Assembly (NCBI GenBank): GCA_963674835.2
Contig: CAXXKC010000003.1
Location: 372,001-436,000 of the forward strand
Direction: 5' to 3'
Length of the DNA stretch: 64,000 bases
From: G963674835 sp963674835
GTDB lineage: Bacteria; Planctomycetota; Planctomycetia; Pirellulales; Thermoguttaceae
Shown piece by piece: positions 8,679-17,744 of the stretch; position 1 is the stretch's first letter; every line of letters begins with the position of its first letter. Below the pieces are notes generated by a model that worked only from the letters and a program-made list of their open reading frames with translations, ran no database searches and was not told the origin of the DNA. The position numbers and the translations under genes are program-made.

Positions 8679-8924
8679 TGATTTATCCCTTTCATCTAGG
8701 GGGCGACTACACACTGTAGAAAGCTAGGTCACCGCCCGGGACATGCAAGCGGACCGTGCGGGAGGTGCGCAGCGGGCGCACCCCCTCGATAGTGGCGATT
8801 GGGGGCGAGGGGGCCGGCTCGGCGAATCGGCACGTGACGGACGCTGTTTCCGACTCTCAGCCGCTTGACTGCGCGGCATGTTTGGTCGACGATCGGCTCG
8901 GGCCGCCACATCCGGGCTGCGGAA

Positions 8925-10139
8925 TCAATAATCTCTCGGCGTCGTGCGCCCCTGGACGCGGCCGGGCAGGCCCTGGATGCGGAGGAAGCCTTCGGCGTCG
9001 GTCTGGTTGTAGTCGCCGCCGCCTTCCATGGTGGCGATGGCTTCGTCGTACAGGTTGTTGGGACTGGTGCGACCGGCGACGAAGATATTGCCCTTGTAGA
9101 GTTGGAGCGTCACCTCGCCGCTGACCGGTTTCTGGGACTGACGGAGGAAAGCCATCAGGGCATCCATCTTGGCGTGGTACCAGAAGCCGTAGTAGACCAT
9201 TTCGGCCACTTCCGGGGCCAGCCGGTCGCGCAGATGCATCAGGTCGCGATCCATGGTGATCTGCTCGATCAGCCTATGGGCGTGGTAGAGGATGGTCATG
9301 CCGGGGGCTTCATATACGCCGCGGCTCTTCATGCCCACGAAGCGATTCTCGACCATGTCGATGCGGCCGATGCCATTGCGGCCTCCGATCTCGTTGAGCT
9401 GATAGACCATCGGGAAGGCATCGAGCGGCTTGCCGTTGAGCCGCACGGGCACGCCGGCCTCGAAGCCGAGCGTGATCTGTTCGAGCTTGTCGGGGGCCTT
9501 CTGGGGCGAGGTGCTCATGCCGAACTCGACCAGTTCGACCCCGTTGACGGTGAGATCCTCGAGCTTGCCCGCCTCGTAGCTGATGTGCAAACAGTTCTCG
9601 TCGGAGCTATAGGGCTTGGAAACGGAAGCCTTGACCGGGATGTCTTTCTCCTGGCAGTAGGCGATCATCTCGGTGCGGCCGGGAAACAGCTTGCGAAACC
9701 GCTCGATGCGCCAGGGGGCGATGACGCGCACCTGCGGATCGAGGGCCTCGGCGGCAAGCTGGAAGCGACACTGGTCGTTGCCCTTGCCCGTGGCGCCGTG
9801 GGCATAGGCATCGGCGCCCACTTCGCGAGCGACCTGGAGGCACACCTTGGAGATGAGCGGCCGGGCGATCGACGTGCCCAGCAGGTACATTCCCTCGTAT
9901 TTGGCCTGCCACTGCATGACGGGGAAGGCGAAATCACGGCACAACTCCTCCTGGGCGTCGACAATGCGCGCCGATTTGGCGCCGATGTTGCGAGCTTTCT
10001 GGAGGATGGCCTCGCGGTCCTCGCAGGGCTGTCCGAGATCGACGTACACGGCATGCACGTCGTAACCCTCTTCCATCAGCCAACCCAAAATGACCGAGGT
10101 ATCCAGTCCACCGGAGTACGCGAGAACGCAGCTAGGCAT
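8925..10139 (-). CDS. argG: Argininosuccinate synthase
   Basis: A 404-residue enzyme that joins citrulline and aspartate using ATP, the penultimate step of arginine synthesis. The ATP pyrophosphatase loop AYSGGLDTS (residues 6-14) is intact, and GATGKGNDQCRFQ and the SSDENCLHISYE block are present. Length is typical. I placed the start at the ATG at 10139 because the family normally begins within a few residues of this loop; a GTG at 10172 would add 11 residues and cannot be excluded. No other arginine gene is in the window. The C-terminus (GRVQGRTTPRDY) is complete. Confidence 0.96.
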   Translation of the reverse strand: MPSCVLAYSGGLDTSVILGWLMEEGYDVHAVYVDLGQPCEDREAILQKARNIGAKSARIVDAQEELCRDFAFPVMQWQAKYEGMYLLGTSIARPLISKVCLQVAREVGADAYAHGATGKGNDQCRFQLAAEALDPQVRVIAPWRIERFRKLFPGRTEMIAYCQEKDIPVKASVSKPYSSDENCLHISYEAGKLEDLTVNGVELVEFGMSTSPQKAPDKLEQITLGFEAGVPVRLNGKPLDAFPMVYQLNEIGGRNGIGRIDMVENRFVGMKSRGVYEAPGMTILYHAHRLIEQITMDRDLMHLRDRLAPEVAEMVYYGFWYHAKMDALMAFLRQSQKPVSGEVTLQLYKGNIFVAGRTSPNNLYDEAIATMEGGGDYNQTDAEGFLRIQGLPGRVQGRTTPRDY

Positions 10140-10825
10140 AGAAGGTGATTCCGTTACTGAAGGCTCAGACACGAGTAACGCCGAAAGAACAAGCCCCTAT
10201 TGTGACTAGCCGGCTGTGACCTGGCAAGAGTGCGGACGCCGGCGGGGCCGAGGCGGAGTCCAGGTGTCCAGGCGGACTTCGACAGGCATGTCTGCCGCTT
10301 ACCGGCTGGGGTCGCGATCGGTGGCTCTGCGCTTGGGCGTCCGCCCAGAGTGGACGCTTGGGCTCGGCGGGAGCGTTACGCCCGTGGCGCTCGCGTTGTG
10401 ACACGGTGGGGATAGGGCGAGGTTATTTTTCCCAGTTTATCCATTGACGATCTGCTCGTCGGCGATCATGCCCGCGGTGCGAGAGTCCCTTATGCAGAAA
10501 ACCTGACAGTCGTGACAGATTCTGCACATCTTACAAGCAGTTCTTGCACAGGGGTTGCGCGCTTGGAGCTGGTTTCTGGTGAACCTCAACGAGGGGAGGT
10601 GGCTCCTAACGGTTGTAAGAGCCGCGATTTGCGAGATTCGCTGTCGGGGAAGGGAGGAAAGCCCCGGTTTGTTGGCACGCTACTTGCGGGTTGGGCGAGC
10701 CGTTCGTCATTGACTGCCAACGTAGCATGGAGTGCGTCGCGCGTGGCTTTAAGGCAAGGGCGACAGGGCAGGGCAACGTTTGAGTTCCTTTGTCAGGAGG
10801 GCTCGGTTCGATCCGAGCGGAACGA
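10140..10825. other. Long upstream region of the second BON gene
   Basis: A spacer of about 690 bases between argG (leftward) and the 10826 gene (rightward). No protein gene is supported. It contains a sigma-54-type promoter at 10672-10687 and a small hairpin CTCGG/CCGAG at about 10801-10816, just before the coding start. Confidence 0.5.
10672..10687 (+). promoter_or_regulatory. Sigma-54 (-24/-12) promoter
   Basis: TTGGCACGCTACTTGC matches the sigma-54 consensus (TGGCAC, five bases, TTGC). The invariant GG (10674-10675) and GC (10686-10687) are exactly 12 bases apart. It reads towards the BON gene at 10826, giving a predicted leader of about 125 bases. The enhancer-binding activator is not in the window. 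Confidence 0.65.
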
Positions 10826-11092
10826 ATGATCCGTCCCAATTGCGACTACATGGACGAGTGCGACCGAGATCTGCAGGGCCGAGTGGTGAACTACCTAGTC
10901 GGTCGGCAGATGCCCGCACTGCGGAACATCGAGGTTGCCGCGCAAGGCGGCACGGTTGTTTTGCGCGGCGAGGTGCCGTCGTTCTATCAGAAGCAGCTCT
11001 GCCTGAACTGCTGTCGCCGTGTGGCGGGTGTTCAAGATGTGGTCGACGAGGTTGAGGTCATCAGCCGCGAGCCGCAGGCCTGGTTTGTCTGA
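10826..11092 (+). CDS. Small BON-domain protein
   Basis: An 88-residue protein that is almost only a BON domain: DRDLQGRVVNYLVGRQ, NIEVAAQGGTVVLRGEVPSF, then GVQDVVDEVEV. It has no signal peptide, unlike the BON protein at 7713, so it may act in the cytoplasm or bind a membrane from inside. Two close cysteines (CLNCC) fall in the second helix, which is unusual for the family. The ATG at 10826 was chosen; the ribosome site is weak (GCGGAACG), and a clear AGGAGG lies further up at about 10795, before a small hairpin. It lies downstream of the sigma-54 promoter, so expression may be condition-dependent. Confidence 0.78.
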   Translation: MIRPNCDYMDECDRDLQGRVVNYLVGRQMPALRNIEVAAQGGTVVLRGEVPSFYQKQLCLNCCRRVAGVQDVVDEVEVISREPQAWFV

Positions 11093-11170
11093 GGATGTGC
11101 CAAGAGGACAACCGGGTATTCGCTGCCGGCTGCCGTGCCGGCAATCGCTGAGGCGTTCGTCGGAGCCGAC

Positions 11171-12622
11171 CTATTCTACTTGGTGAACCACAACCAGGTT
11201 GTGCCGTTGGATGGTGCGCGCCGTGCCGGCCAGGAGGACGATTCGGTCGCCGGGGCCCAGAAAACCGGCGGACCGTCCCCAGTCGACGACGAAGCGAATG
11301 ACCCGTTCGGGATCATCCGCCGGCGAGCCTGGCAGCGGGATGACGCCCCAGTACAGGCACATCCGCCGTAGGGTCGCCTCGGAACGGCTGACGCCCAGCG
11401 TGGGAACGAAGCTGCGGTGTTTCGACAGGCTCAGGGCCGTGGCGCCGCTGGTACTGATCACCACAACCAGCTTGGCTTGCAGTTCGCTGGCGAGTTGGCC
11501 GGCACAATGGGCCATGGCTTCGGAAATCGGGTTAGGGAGCTCGGCTTGGGTATTCGCGTCGGGCAGCGTCGGCCGCTGGCGGAAGACAGGCTCGGTCGCC
11601 AGGGCGATGCGGTGCATCATGGCCACCGACTCGACGGGATACTGGCCGATGGCCGTTTCGCCCGAGAGCATGCAGGCATCGGCGCCGTCGAGGATGGCGT
11701 TGGCCACGTCGGTCACCTCCGCCCGGGTCGGCAAACGCGAGTGCTGCATGCTGTCCAGCATCTGCGTGGCAATGATGACCGGCTTGTGAACCTGGCTGCA
11801 GAGGGCGATGATCCGTTTCTGGGCCATGGCCAAGCCCGCGATATCGGTCTCGACGCCTAGGTCGCCGCGGGCAACCATGACGCCGTCGGCCGCGGCGACG
11901 ATTTCGTCCAGGCGATCCAGCGCTTCGGGCTTCTCGATCTTGGCGATGATTTGGGCATGCGAATCGTGGGCCACCAGCAGAGACTTCAGCTGGCGCACCT
12001 CATCGGGACGGCGGACGAAGCTGAGACCGATGAAGTCGACCTCTTGCCGGGCGGCCCAGTTGGCGTGGGCCAGGTCGGCCGGTCCCAGGGCAGGCGCACT
12101 CAGGTTGACGCCCGGCAGATTGACGCCTTGCCGGCTGCGGACGACACCAGCCTGTACCACCCGGCAGCGCGCGAAATCGGGCCCTTTTTGCTCGACCACC
12201 AGGCTGACGGTCCCGTCGGCGAGCATCACGCGGTCGCCGGGCGAAAGCTCATCGACGAGGGGTTCGTACGTGGTAGTCACTTCGCCGGGCCGCGGGGATT
12301 CGGTGGAACGAACGAACGTCAGCAAGCCGTCGAGTTCCAGGTTCAACTGGTCGCCGGGCAACTGCCCCAAGCGGATCTTCGGGCCGGCAAGATCGACCAA
12401 GACGGCTACCGGCTGGTTCGCCTGACGACTGATTTGCCGGATGAGGTCCAGCAGACGTTGGTGCTCTTCGGTACTGGCGTGGGCGGCGTTCAGACGGAAG
12501 ACGTCGACCCCAGCCTGCAAAAGTGCGGACAGGACGTCGGGCTGGCTGGAAGCGGGACCGACGGTGGCAACGATCTTCGTTTGACTGGGCCGTTGCGGCA
12601 GGGGACTGGCGGGAGCAGGCAT
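11171..12622 (-). CDS. pyk: Pyruvate kinase (potassium-independent type signature)
   Basis: A 483-residue glycolytic enzyme converting phosphoenolpyruvate and ADP to pyruvate and ATP. KIVATVGPASS opens the barrel; MVARGDLGVE and the IATQMLDSM block complete the active site; the C-terminal domain ends VVVHQVE. At the cation site the sequence is DLAGPKIRLG, with Leu and Lys where potassium-dependent enzymes have Thr and Glu (DTKGPEIR), and NAAHAS replaces NFSHG. This is the pattern of the potassium-independent branch. The ATG at 12622 gives a normal N-terminus; upstream in-frame codons look non-coding. It lies opposite the gene at 12967. Confidence 0.95.
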   Translation of the reverse strand: MPAPASPLPQRPSQTKIVATVGPASSQPDVLSALLQAGVDVFRLNAAHASTEEHQRLLDLIRQISRQANQPVAVLVDLAGPKIRLGQLPGDQLNLELDGLLTFVRSTESPRPGEVTTTYEPLVDELSPGDRVMLADGTVSLVVEQKGPDFARCRVVQAGVVRSRQGVNLPGVNLSAPALGPADLAHANWAARQEVDFIGLSFVRRPDEVRQLKSLLVAHDSHAQIIAKIEKPEALDRLDEIVAAADGVMVARGDLGVETDIAGLAMAQKRIIALCSQVHKPVIIATQMLDSMQHSRLPTRAEVTDVANAILDGADACMLSGETAIGQYPVESVAMMHRIALATEPVFRQRPTLPDANTQAELPNPISEAMAHCAGQLASELQAKLVVVISTSGATALSLSKHRSFVPTLGVSRSEATLRRMCLYWGVIPLPGSPADDPERVIRFVVDWGRSAGFLGPGDRIVLLAGTARTIQRHNLVVVHQVE

Positions 12623-12966
12623 GAGACTCGGGCTCGTTGGGGACCATTGAGACGCCAGGACGCAGGCTGAAGCATAGCCCATGCACGGTGGGGAGGGGAG
12701 GGGGAGCCGGACGGAGCCCGCACAGATTCCGCATCTTCTCCAATTACCGCCTTCAATGTTTGCCTTTGAAGGATCACGAACGGCAGCGCCGATAGCACAT
12801 TAAGGGAGTTTGTGTAACGTGGTGCGCGGGGCGTTGTCGAAGGGGCAACGGGGGAAGCGGCGGTGTGTGGCCGGATGTCGGTCGACCGCCTCGAACGATG
12901 TCGGCGTCGGGCCGATGTGCCAAGGCACGGATCGATGGCCGAAGCCGCGTTTTGGGGAGTGAGCGG
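12623..12966. other. Divergent promoter region pyk / 12967
   Basis: About 340 bases between two divergent starts. No gene and no clear consensus promoter recognised. The right end carries a GGGGAG ribosome site for the 12967 gene. Confidence 0.4.
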
Positions 12967-14511
12967 ATGTGGGGTGTGTCACTAAGCTGGTTGCTCCTGC
13001 TGACGACGGCCAGCACGCCGGTCGCCGTTGGCGGCCCCATTCTGCCAGTACCCATCTACACGCGACAAACATCATTCTCGATTCCCTTCCGAATCGATCG
13101 AGCCGAACGGACAGCTACGGAACCGGTGGCCGTTCAGTTGCAGGTGTCGGTCGACCGCGGCACGACGTGGCGCGCTCAGGGCCGAATTCCGCCGAACGCA
13201 GGGCGGTTTGAGTTTCGTGCCGCGGCCGACGGCGAGTATTGGTTCGCCGTGCAAACGATCGACAACCAGAACAGGCTGCGACCACCCAAGGCCGACGCGC
13301 CGGGCCTGCGAGTCATCGTCGATACGGCGCTGCCGAAGCTGGAGCTGGGCGCTCACCGCGGTCCAAACGGCGAGATCACGGTTCGCTGGCAGATCACCGA
13401 GCCGAATCTCGACCCGGGCAGCGTCCAAATCGCGTACCGCACCAATGTCTCGCCGACGATGCAGTCGGTGGCGATCGACCGAAATCGGCTCGCCGGCGAG
13501 AATCTGGTGCACATGGGCGACGCATCGTGGTGGCTGCAGGATGGCGGAAGCCGGGTGGAGATTCGTGCCGAGGCGAGGGACCGGGCAGGCAATATCGCCG
13601 TAACGAACGCCCAGGTGAGCCTGGCCGATCCGCCACCCGCTGAGACTGCCGCCAACTCGCCGCCGCCGGGAACGATGCCAGCGACGGGAGCGCCGGCGCT
13701 CCAAGGGCAAGGAAATGCTCGGCGTCCGCTGCTGCACACGGCGTCGCTGCCGATGCCGGAAGCCTCGGTTGCCATCCAGATCAATCCGGCGATCGGGAAT
13801 CGCTACGGTCAGCAAGCGGCCGAATCGTCGCGCGGCGTGGCCGGCAGCGACGAGCCGCGCATGGTCAACACGCGGATGTTCGAGTTGGAATATGCGGTCG
13901 ATTCGGTGGGCCCCTCGGGTATCGCCCGGGTGGAGCTTTGGGGAACCCGCGACGGCGGGCAGACATGGACCAGCCTAGGGGTCGACGAAGACAAGAAGAG
14001 TCCGTTTCTGGTAAGCGTTCCTGAAGAGGGAATGTATGGGTTTCGGATCACCGTGCGGAGCGGGGTGGGTATCGGCGGCGAACCACCGGCCCTTGGCGCG
14101 GCGCCGGAGGCGAGGATCGGCGTCGACTTGACCAAGCCCGACGTCCGGATCGTCTCGGCCGAACAGCTTACGGGCAAGGACTCGGGCAAGCTGGTTGTCT
14201 CGTGGGAAGCGCGGGATCGGATGCTGGCTCGCCAGGGGATCTCGCTTTTCTATAGCGTTTCGCCGGGCGGGCCCTGGCAGCCGATCGCCGTGGGCTTGGA
14301 GAACTCGGGCCAGTATGCCTGGATGGCCGACAAGGATGTGCCCGAGAGGATCTACCTACGCGTGGAGGCGCGCGACGAGGCCGGCAACCTGGGCATCTTC
14401 GAGTCGCCGCAGGCCGTTGCCCTGGATCGTGTCCATCCGAACGTGCACATTCGCGACATACGCCCGGTGGGCCAGTCGGCCGACGGGGCAGCGGATCGGC
14501 TTCGTCGCTGA
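12967..14511 (+). CDS. Secreted Ig-like beta-sandwich protein, function unknown
   Basis: A 514-residue protein. The ATG at 12967 follows GGGGAG at about 8 bases and starts a Sec signal peptide (MWGVSLSWLLLLTTASTPVA). The mature part consists of fibronectin- or Ig-like segments: repeated phrases such as SVDRGTTWRAQG, GEYWFAVQTID, DGGQTWTSLGVDED and YLRVEARDEAGN resemble each other and suggest three to four beta-sandwich repeats. A Pro/Ala-rich low-complexity linker lies near residues 215-260. No catalytic motif was seen. Similar proteins occur in Planctomycetes next to housekeeping genes. It could be a periplasmic scaffold; this is a guess. The next gene, holA, starts about 300 bases on. Confidence 0.75.
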   Translation: MWGVSLSWLLLLTTASTPVAVGGPILPVPIYTRQTSFSIPFRIDRAERTATEPVAVQLQVSVDRGTTWRAQGRIPPNAGRFEFRAAADGEYWFAVQTIDNQNRLRPPKADAPGLRVIVDTALPKLELGAHRGPNGEITVRWQITEPNLDPGSVQIAYRTNVSPTMQSVAIDRNRLAGENLVHMGDASWWLQDGGSRVEIRAEARDRAGNIAVTNAQVSLADPPPAETAANSPPPGTMPATGAPALQGQGNARRPLLHTASLPMPEASVAIQINPAIGNRYGQQAAESSRGVAGSDEPRMVNTRMFELEYAVDSVGPSGIARVELWGTRDGGQTWTSLGVDEDKKSPFLVSVPEEGMYGFRITVRSGVGIGGEPPALGAAPEARIGVDLTKPDVRIVSAEQLTGKDSGKLVVSWEARDRMLARQGISLFYSVSPGGPWQPIAVGLENSGQYAWMADKDVPERIYLRVEARDEAGNLGIFESPQAVALDRVHPNVHIRDIRPVGQSADGAADRLRR

Positions 14512-14819
14512 GACAACGCCGATCTGGTGCTGACGCACTCTGCGCTAAAGTGCACTTCCGCTATTTGCAAATGCGGCTAAGCCAGCGGTCACGGCTCGGA
14601 GTGGATTGCGAGCGGTGCTGGTGTCGTCGGCGGAGAAGGCCGTTGACGAAGGCGGGTCTTGCCGTCTCGGTGTCGGATCAAGTAGGATGGCCAAGCGAGC
14701 AGCGCGGTCAACCGATCCCCGCCTGGCCATTGTCCCCTTTGCTGGCTCACGGCCGCCGCTGCGAGGCGAGCCGGCGGTTTTCCGATCGATTGCCGTACTC
14801 GGCCCCAGCGAGACCACTG
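14512..14819. other. Spacer upstream of holA
   Basis: About 310 bases. The holA frame is open through much of it, but the sequence is Arg/Cys-rich in translation and matches nothing, so I treat it as untranslated. No other feature recognised. Confidence 0.4.
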
Positions 14820-15878
14820 ATGCCCAAGGCACTTCATGCCATCGACTACCTTGCCGATCCGGCAGCCCATCCGCCGCAGAGCGTGTGCGTCGCGTCCGGC
14901 GACGAGGCGTTCTTGAAACGCCGTACGCTACTGGAGATTCGCCGGGCGGTACTGGGCAGCTCGGAGGGCGAGTTTTCGCTGGCAACGTTCGAAGGCAAGA
15001 CGGCGCTGCTGCGCGACATCCAGGAGGAGCTTTCGACGCTGGCCATGTTCGGCGGCGGACGGCGGTTGGTCCTGGTGGAAGAGGCCGACGACTTCGTCAC
15101 GCGGTACCGGGCCGAACTGGAAGACTATGTAGCCAAGCCTGTCTCGACCGGTGTGCTGGTGCTGGACGTGAAGAGCTTCCCGTCGAACACGCGTCTGTAC
15201 AAGGCCGTGGCCGCGACGGGCATGCTGGTCGACTGCGGTGCGCCCGCGGCAGCGGCCGTAACGCGCTGGGTTCGCTCCTGGGCTAAGCAAGCTCACGGGA
15301 TCCAACTGGAGGTAGCCGCGGCCGACGCGCTGGTGGAAGCCGTCGGGCCGGAACTGGGACTGCTGGACCAGGAGTTGGCCAAGCTGGCACTGACCGTGGA
15401 GGCCGGCGGCAAGATCTCCGTGACCACGGTCACCGAGATGGTGGGAGGTTGGCGCGCCCGAACCACTTGGGAAATGCTCGATGCCGCACTCGACGGGAAA
15501 GCTCCGGAAGCCATGCTGCAATTGGACCGGCTCTTCGCAGCCGGCGAGAATCCGATTGCGCTGCTGGGCCAAATCTCCGCCACGCTGCGCCGGCTGGCAG
15601 CGGCCATGCAGCTGATTCGTTCGGCTGAGGCCACGGGCCGGCGGATGCCACTGCGGGCTGCCTTGGAGCAGGCGGGCGTGAAGACGTTTGTGCTGGACAA
15701 AGTGGAGCGGCAGCTCCGCCGCCTGGGCCGCAAGCGTGCGGAACAGCTCTACGGGTGGTTGCTTCAGGCCGATCTGGACCTGAAAGGGGGCAGTTCGCTA
15801 CCGCCTCGCACGGTGTTGGAACGTCTTGTCGTGCAGGTCGCAGCTTCCCCAGCCGCCCAAGCCTCCGGAAAGGCCTAG
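14820..15878 (+). CDS. holA: DNA polymerase III subunit delta
   Basis: A 352-residue clamp-loader subunit that opens the beta sliding clamp during replication. The N-terminal AAA-like domain begins with YLADP, SVCVASGDEAFLKRR and LATFEGK, followed by LSTLAMFGGGRRLVLVEEAD, the usual clamp-binding region. The C-terminal collar domain contains the LLDQELAKLAL and ALLGQISATLRRL helices typical of the family. Length matches (about 340). The start at 14820 (MPKALHAIDYL) is chosen from the family N-terminus. The lipoprotein gene follows after about 200 bases on the same strand. Confidence 0.9.
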   Translation: MPKALHAIDYLADPAAHPPQSVCVASGDEAFLKRRTLLEIRRAVLGSSEGEFSLATFEGKTALLRDIQEELSTLAMFGGGRRLVLVEEADDFVTRYRAELEDYVAKPVSTGVLVLDVKSFPSNTRLYKAVAATGMLVDCGAPAAAAVTRWVRSWAKQAHGIQLEVAAADALVEAVGPELGLLDQELAKLALTVEAGGKISVTTVTEMVGGWRARTTWEMLDAALDGKAPEAMLQLDRLFAAGENPIALLGQISATLRRLAAAMQLIRSAEATGRRMPLRAALEQAGVKTFVLDKVERQLRRLGRKRAEQLYGWLLQADLDLKGGSSLPPRTVLERLVVQVAASPAAQASGKA

Positions 15879-16077
15879 TAGCATCTCGGATTGCGCGAAC
15901 TGCCGAGTTTTCCGATCTCTCCCCGCTTCGGCGTCAGAAGGCGGGAATATTCGGGGATTGGCGGTGGCCAGGGGTGACGATTGCCAACGGGGCAGTCTGG
16001 CTTGCGTCGGTATGGGGTTTTCGCTATGATCCGCCCCCTCGCTTGCGGGTACCCTTCGTGTGGTCGGTTCGGGTGTG

Positions 16078-17502
16078 ATGTCGGGATTAAGGCACGCGAT
16101 ATCCCTGGTCTTACTGATCGCTACGGCGAGCGGCTGTCAGTCTTCTCCGTGGTCGGCACAGCGTACGCCCGTCGACCATGCGACGACCCCTGCAGGCGCT
16201 ACGGCACCGACGGCATCGGCAAGCGCGGCCAGCCCGACGCAGGCCGCGTCGCCCCTGCCGTCGGCGGATCCCCAGGCGCTGCAGGACGTGATGGCGCAGG
16301 TGCAGGAGTTGGACGGTCTCGATCCGGCCGCGCGCCAACAGTTGTTGGAAGACCTGAAGCAGACCGAACCGCGGCTGTGGCAAGACGTCATCCGGCAATT
16401 CCGCGCGACGCTGGCATTTCGCCAGAAGTTGCAGCAGAGCGACTCGCCGACGGATCGTGGGCCCGCCGATCCACAGGCTTCGACGAGTGCACCGCCAGGC
16501 CCCCCGCAGAACTCGCTCGCGATGGCGTCGGCATCGGCGACTGGGAAAGGGCCAGCGGCGCCGACGGTTTCTGACAGGTTTTCGCAGGACCCTAGGCCGA
16601 ACCAAGCCTCCCGATCGGCGATAGTTCAGGCGGCGGTGGCCGAGGTCGTGCCGGCCGGCCAGGGGCCGCCTGGCAAGGCGTCGACCCAGTCGCAGGTGGC
16701 CGCAAAGCCAGCGCCGACGGTGACTCAAGCCGAAGCGACGGACCGAGTGTCGGGCGGCGAAGTGAAGCTGGCATCGTGTGAAGAGCCAGCCCAGGGCACG
16801 CTGCAAGCCGAGCTGCAACAGGCAATCCACGCTGTGGAAGGGCAGCTTAGCGACTCGCCCCAGTCGGCTGCCGAGGTGGCCGAACATGCGCGTCTGCGGA
16901 TGCTGTACCTGTTGGCCGGGCGGCGCGACGACGCGCTACGACCGATCCCCTCGACAACGCCCTCAGTGCAGGATTTTTGGTCCAAAGAACTCTTCGGATT
17001 GGCAACCCTGCTGGATGCACAGCAGGATGACCGACCGGAGCGGCGCGCCGCGCAAACGCACCAGCAGCTCAGCGAGGCATTGACCAGTCTGAGCCGGTCG
17101 TCGGCACTGGTGGTGCGCAACCTGGCCTTCTCGAACGATATTCAGGGCTTCGGCGCCTACCGCTCCTATACGGAGAACAAGTTCACGCCAGGGCAGGAAG
17201 TGTTGTTGTACGCGGAGATCGAGAACTTCACCAGCGAGGCGACACCGTCGGGCTACGTGACCAGCCTGAGTTGCGGATGCCAGATCTTCGACAGTCGAGG
17301 TCAGCGCGTCGCTCAGCACGAGTTCAAGATTGAGGACCACTGCCGGAATCAGCGCCGCGACTTCTACATCGACGTCGACCTTTACATGCCCAAACGCATC
17401 TACAACGGTCTTCACTCGCTGCAATTGACCGTCGAGGACCTGAAGAGCCGCAAGATCGGTCAGCAGACGATCGAATTCATGATCGTCGACGCCGAGAAGT
17501 GA
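16078..17502 (+). CDS. Planctomycete lipoprotein, function unknown
   Basis: A 474-residue protein with a lipoprotein signal: MSGLRHAISLVLLIATASGC, lipobox ASGC, Cys about residue 20. A GTG six codons upstream is a possible alternative start. Residues about 25-230 are low complexity, rich in Ala, Pro, Thr and Gln, probably disordered. The C-terminal about 130 residues look folded (FGAYRSYTENKFTPGQEVLL, then a CGCQIFD block and IYNGLHSLQLTVEDLKS) and resemble a beta-sandwich domain seen in other planctomycete hypotheticals. Probably tethered to a membrane and facing the periplasm. It follows holA on the same strand, with no obvious functional link. Confidence 0.75.
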   Translation: MSGLRHAISLVLLIATASGCQSSPWSAQRTPVDHATTPAGATAPTASASAASPTQAASPLPSADPQALQDVMAQVQELDGLDPAARQQLLEDLKQTEPRLWQDVIRQFRATLAFRQKLQQSDSPTDRGPADPQASTSAPPGPPQNSLAMASASATGKGPAAPTVSDRFSQDPRPNQASRSAIVQAAVAEVVPAGQGPPGKASTQSQVAAKPAPTVTQAEATDRVSGGEVKLASCEEPAQGTLQAELQQAIHAVEGQLSDSPQSAAEVAEHARLRMLYLLAGRRDDALRPIPSTTPSVQDFWSKELFGLATLLDAQQDDRPERRAAQTHQQLSEALTSLSRSSALVVRNLAFSNDIQGFGAYRSYTENKFTPGQEVLLYAEIENFTSEATPSGYVTSLSCGCQIFDSRGQRVAQHEFKIEDHCRNQRRDFYIDVDLYMPKRIYNGLHSLQLTVEDLKSRKIGQQTIEFMIVDAEK

Positions 17503-17744
17503 TCTCGCTGAGGCTCTGCCGTGGGTGAAGCGGCTTTCTTGAGATCGGTCCAGCGGCGGCTCGCTTTTCGCGACGATTCTGCCTATGCTGGTATCGGCCC
17601 GGGCGATGAATCGATGCGTCGCCCGAGACGGTGGTAAACACTTCAATCTGCGGCACAGATCCCCGTGGATGAAAGAGAAGAGTTGTGTAGGTCTATCGCG
17701 TTTCTTGGCGAATGCTGCCTTCCTTGTTTGCGGAGGATATCTCG

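Noticed and set aside
10640..10672. Purine-rich GGAGGAAAG word recalling RNase P RNA
   Set aside because: The other conserved RNase P RNA elements are absent and the sigma-54 promoter follows directly.
10801..10816. T-arm-like sequence resembling part of a tRNA
   Set aside because: The loop has only six bases and no cloverleaf or acceptor stem can be built around it; it is a simple hairpin before the BON gene.
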